Positions 61,996 through 64,000 of a DNA stretch of 64,000 nt are shown one piece after another (the stretch's first letter is position 1; the number at the start of each line of letters is the position of its first letter). A program made the translations under genes and the position numbers. The stretch is from an uncultured Allomuricauda sp. Its GTDB lineage: Bacteria; Bacteroidota; Bacteroidia; Flavobacteriales; Flavobacteriaceae. Under the pieces are notes generated by a model. That model had not been told where the DNA came from. It worked only from the letters and a program-made list of their open reading frames with translations, and searched no databases. The DNA lies in the NCBI RefSeq assembly GCF_947499585.1, contig NZ_CANMOO010000002.1, positions 620,001 to 684,000 on the forward strand. The letters run 5' to 3'.

Positions 61996-64000
61996 TTATT
62001 CCAGTTCTAGTCTTTCCCGCTCCTTTTTGTCAATTTCTTTCTGATTATCCTCCAACCTAAAGTTTCCGAAGTTATAGGTAAAACCTACTCTTATAAACTG
62101 TGTTTCAGGGCGTCTTCTATAAAAGTTATCTTGGTTAAGATATCTAGAGCTATAAGTTGGATTAAATCGTTCCAAAATGTCCTCTGCCGCAACCGAAATT
62201 ATAGCCCTGTTATTGAATAACGATTTTCGAAGCCCTAGAGTTAAATTCACTTCTTCATCAGAAACGTAAGACCCAAACAGGAACTTAGAAAGGTAGGTCA
62301 TGGTAAGCTCTCCTGTAAATGTACCATCCTTTGAAAGTGTTAAATAATTTGCCAAATAACCATAAACGCCGTCCACCTCGTTGGTAAATTGTTGGTTATT
62401 GCTCTCAACGGCCAAAAAAGTTTCCTCCTCATGAAATAATGAAACGTATGCATAAAGGAACCAAAAGGGCATTATACCTTTGCTAACCGTAAAATCCAAT
62501 CCATAGGATTTGCTTCCTAAAACATTTTGCTTCAACTCAACCAAGGTTTGATTGGTGTTATTTTGAAAAACCAAATCAGCAATGTTTTTGCCATTATCTC
62601 TATAATACACATCAAAGAAAAATTCACTGTTGAAGGTGTAGTTGAGATTGAAGTTGTTACTAAAACTTGGTTTAAGCCCTGGATTTCCTTCTTCAAAATC
62701 ATTTTCATTGAAGAAGAACCTAAATGGGTTTAAATCATTGTATTTTGGCCTATCTACGTTTCTTCCATAGTCAAAAGAAAAGCTATGCTTGTCCGAAGGA
62801 GAATATAGTACATAAAGGGAAGGGAAGGGTTCAAAAAAATCTTGAGTGTTTATTTCATTTAAGGTCAGTGATGTTCCTGTTGCTTCGGTTAGTTCTCCCC
62901 TTAGCCCCATTTTCATTGACCATTTTTCCCAGTTTTTAACGAAACTAAAATATGCGGCATATACATTCTCATCATAAGTATAATTATCAGACAAGGAAGC
63001 ATCTACTTGGTCATCTTCTCCAACAAAGTTGAAAAAATCAATATTACTTTCAGAAGCAATAGATGAAATCTTAAGACCCGTCTCTATAGAAGCATTTCCT
63101 AATGGCGATGAGTAATCAGCCTGTCCTGTAAAAATTTGAATGTCTTGCTGAGAATCTGTGTCAAAACCAAAGTTTCTAATAAAACTGCCATTGTCATCAA
63201 AATAATTGGAACTAAGATTTTGTTCCGTTTGTCCATCATAATAAGTATAATGACCGTTGAAAGAAACCTTTGCCCCTGGCTTCTTTAATTTATGCACATA
63301 TGTTAAGTCGAACGCCAAATTGGTGTTGTCAAGGTTGGCATTGTTTTGAGTTGTAAATGTTGAGTCTATGAGATTTTGTACATTTCTGATATCAGTGGTT
63401 AGAAAAGTTTCCTGTTCTTGACCGGGATTAAAGGCTATGTTTGAAGTAAGGTTTACACTATTCCGGTCATCAAAATCGTAATCAAGAATTACGTTCGCGC
63501 TTTGGGCTTGGGAGCTATTAACCTGATTATATTGTGTGGCCCATCTTGAAAAGATTGAATTGGTATTGTCAATAAAATTAATTCCTTTATTTGTTTTTCG
63601 AAGCTCTTTTTTAGGGCTAATAGTATAATTGGCAAATAGATTTAGCTTCTCCGTTTTGTAGTAATGACTTGTTCCTATGCTATACTTTGGAAACACCGCC
63701 TGAGTATAACTTCCATTAACACTTCCTTTGTATCCGGGAATTACATTTTTGGCAGTAACTATATTTAAAATGGGTCCACCCTCTGCCTCATATCTTGCGG
63801 GTGGGTTCGCAATTACTTCAATAGATTTTATTGCAGTTCCCGAAAGGCCATCCAATAAATCTTTCACTTCTTGCCCGGATAATTGCACTTTTCTATCATT
63901 AAGATATACTGTTGCGCTTTGCCCTCTTATCTGCAGTTCCTCCTGATTAACAATTACACCTGGAGTACTTTTAAGTATGTCCCAGGAACTACCTTGAGAA
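61996..64000 (-). CDS. TonB-plug outer-membrane beta-barrel protein (5' end cut by window)
   Basis: The C-terminal 668 residues of a larger protein; the frame runs open to the window end, so the true start lies outside. The part nearest the edge carries the plug pattern STPGVIVNQEELQIRGQSAT, then VYLNDRKVQLSGQEVKDLL and SIEVIANPPARYEAEGGP, typical of the outer-membrane beta-barrel family of Bacteroidota that resembles TonB receptors but has an N-terminal carboxypeptidase-like domain. Alternating strands with aromatic girdles follow. The protein ends FRLEDNQKEIDKKERERLELE, a charged tail after the last strand. Substrate cannot be read. Confidence 0.9.
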   Translation of the reverse strand, partial: SQGSSWDILKSTPGVIVNQEELQIRGQSATVYLNDRKVQLSGQEVKDLLDGLSGTAIKSIEVIANPPARYEAEGGPILNIVTAKNVIPGYKGSVNGSYTQAVFPKYSIGTSHYYKTEKLNLFANYTISPKKELRKTNKGINFIDNTNSIFSRWATQYNQVNSSQAQSANVILDYDFDDRNSVNLTSNIAFNPGQEQETFLTTDIRNVQNLIDSTFTTQNNANLDNTNLAFDLTYVHKLKKPGAKVSFNGHYTYYDGQTEQNLSSNYFDDNGSFIRNFGFDTDSQQDIQIFTGQADYSSPLGNASIETGLKISSIASESNIDFFNFVGEDDQVDASLSDNYTYDENVYAAYFSFVKNWEKWSMKMGLRGELTEATGTSLTLNEINTQDFFEPFPSLYVLYSPSDKHSFSFDYGRNVDRPKYNDLNPFRFFFNENDFEEGNPGLKPSFSNNFNLNYTFNSEFFFDVYYRDNGKNIADLVFQNNTNQTLVELKQNVLGSKSYGLDFTVSKGIMPFWFLYAYVSLFHEEETFLAVESNNQQFTNEVDGVYGYLANYLTLSKDGTFTGELTMTYLSKFLFGSYVSDEEVNLTLGLRKSLFNNRAIISVAAEDILERFNPTYSSRYLNQDNFYRRRPETQFIRVGFTYNFGNFRLEDNQKEIDKKERERLELE

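Overview
The window reads as a chromosomal segment of a marine-type Flavobacteriaceae (Bacteroidota). It is AT-rich, translation leaders are A-rich rather than Shine-Dalgarno-like, and gene families typical of the phylum are present (sigma-54/NtrC systems, MacB-type permease arrays, GIN-domain proteins, TonB-plug outer-membrane proteins, promoters with TAnnTTTG). I saw no phage, insertion sequence, CRISPR array or clear frameshift.

Layout. (a) 83-3261, minus strand: an NtrC-type sigma-54 activator, its PAS histidine kinase and a GreA-like protein. (b) 3425-28370, plus strand: a putative sigma-54 promoter with tandem upstream dyads drives TolC, a HlyD/MacA adaptor, a secreted acidic 35-residue-repeat protein, a LolD/MacB ATPase, a GIN-domain protein, eight consecutive ~800-residue FtsX/MacB permeases and a second, deviant ATPase. 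(c) 28367-38956: housekeeping and transport genes: a FAD oxidoreductase, accC-accB-fabH, rpmF, a YceD-like gene, pdxA, ribE, a membrane acyltransferase with a sodium:solute symporter, and a TauE-like exporter.

(d) 38975-52722, minus strand: a compact regulatory island. It holds a transmembrane Ser/Thr kinase, a tail-anchored PP2C phosphatase, a double-FHA ABC exporter resembling mycobacterial Rv1747, an alarmone-hydrolase-like HD protein, an ECF sigma factor with a putative anti-sigma, a lipoprotein of the LEA14 type, an M48 protease and several unknown envelope proteins. Three operons each start with the same 38-bp two-block promoter (AAAGATGACATT, 11 nt, then a GTTATA..AAA block). One of these operons encodes the sigma factor, so the island looks like one autoregulated regulon. 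I consider this the best candidate for an undescribed system.

(e) 52827-64000: DoxX; a MarR-controlled set (metallo-beta-lactamase/alkylsulfatase-like lipoprotein, Asp-nucleophile alpha/beta hydrolase, MarR gene) with the operator GTTGTATATACAAC before each gene; a small secreted protein; an ABM-domain protein behind a 27-bp palindrome; an EthD-like lipoprotein; a CAU-anticodon tRNA; mce, rbfA, a LolC/E-like permease, dusB; and a TonB-plug outer-membrane protein cut by the window edge.

All family assignments come from reading motifs and gene context. No database search was run.
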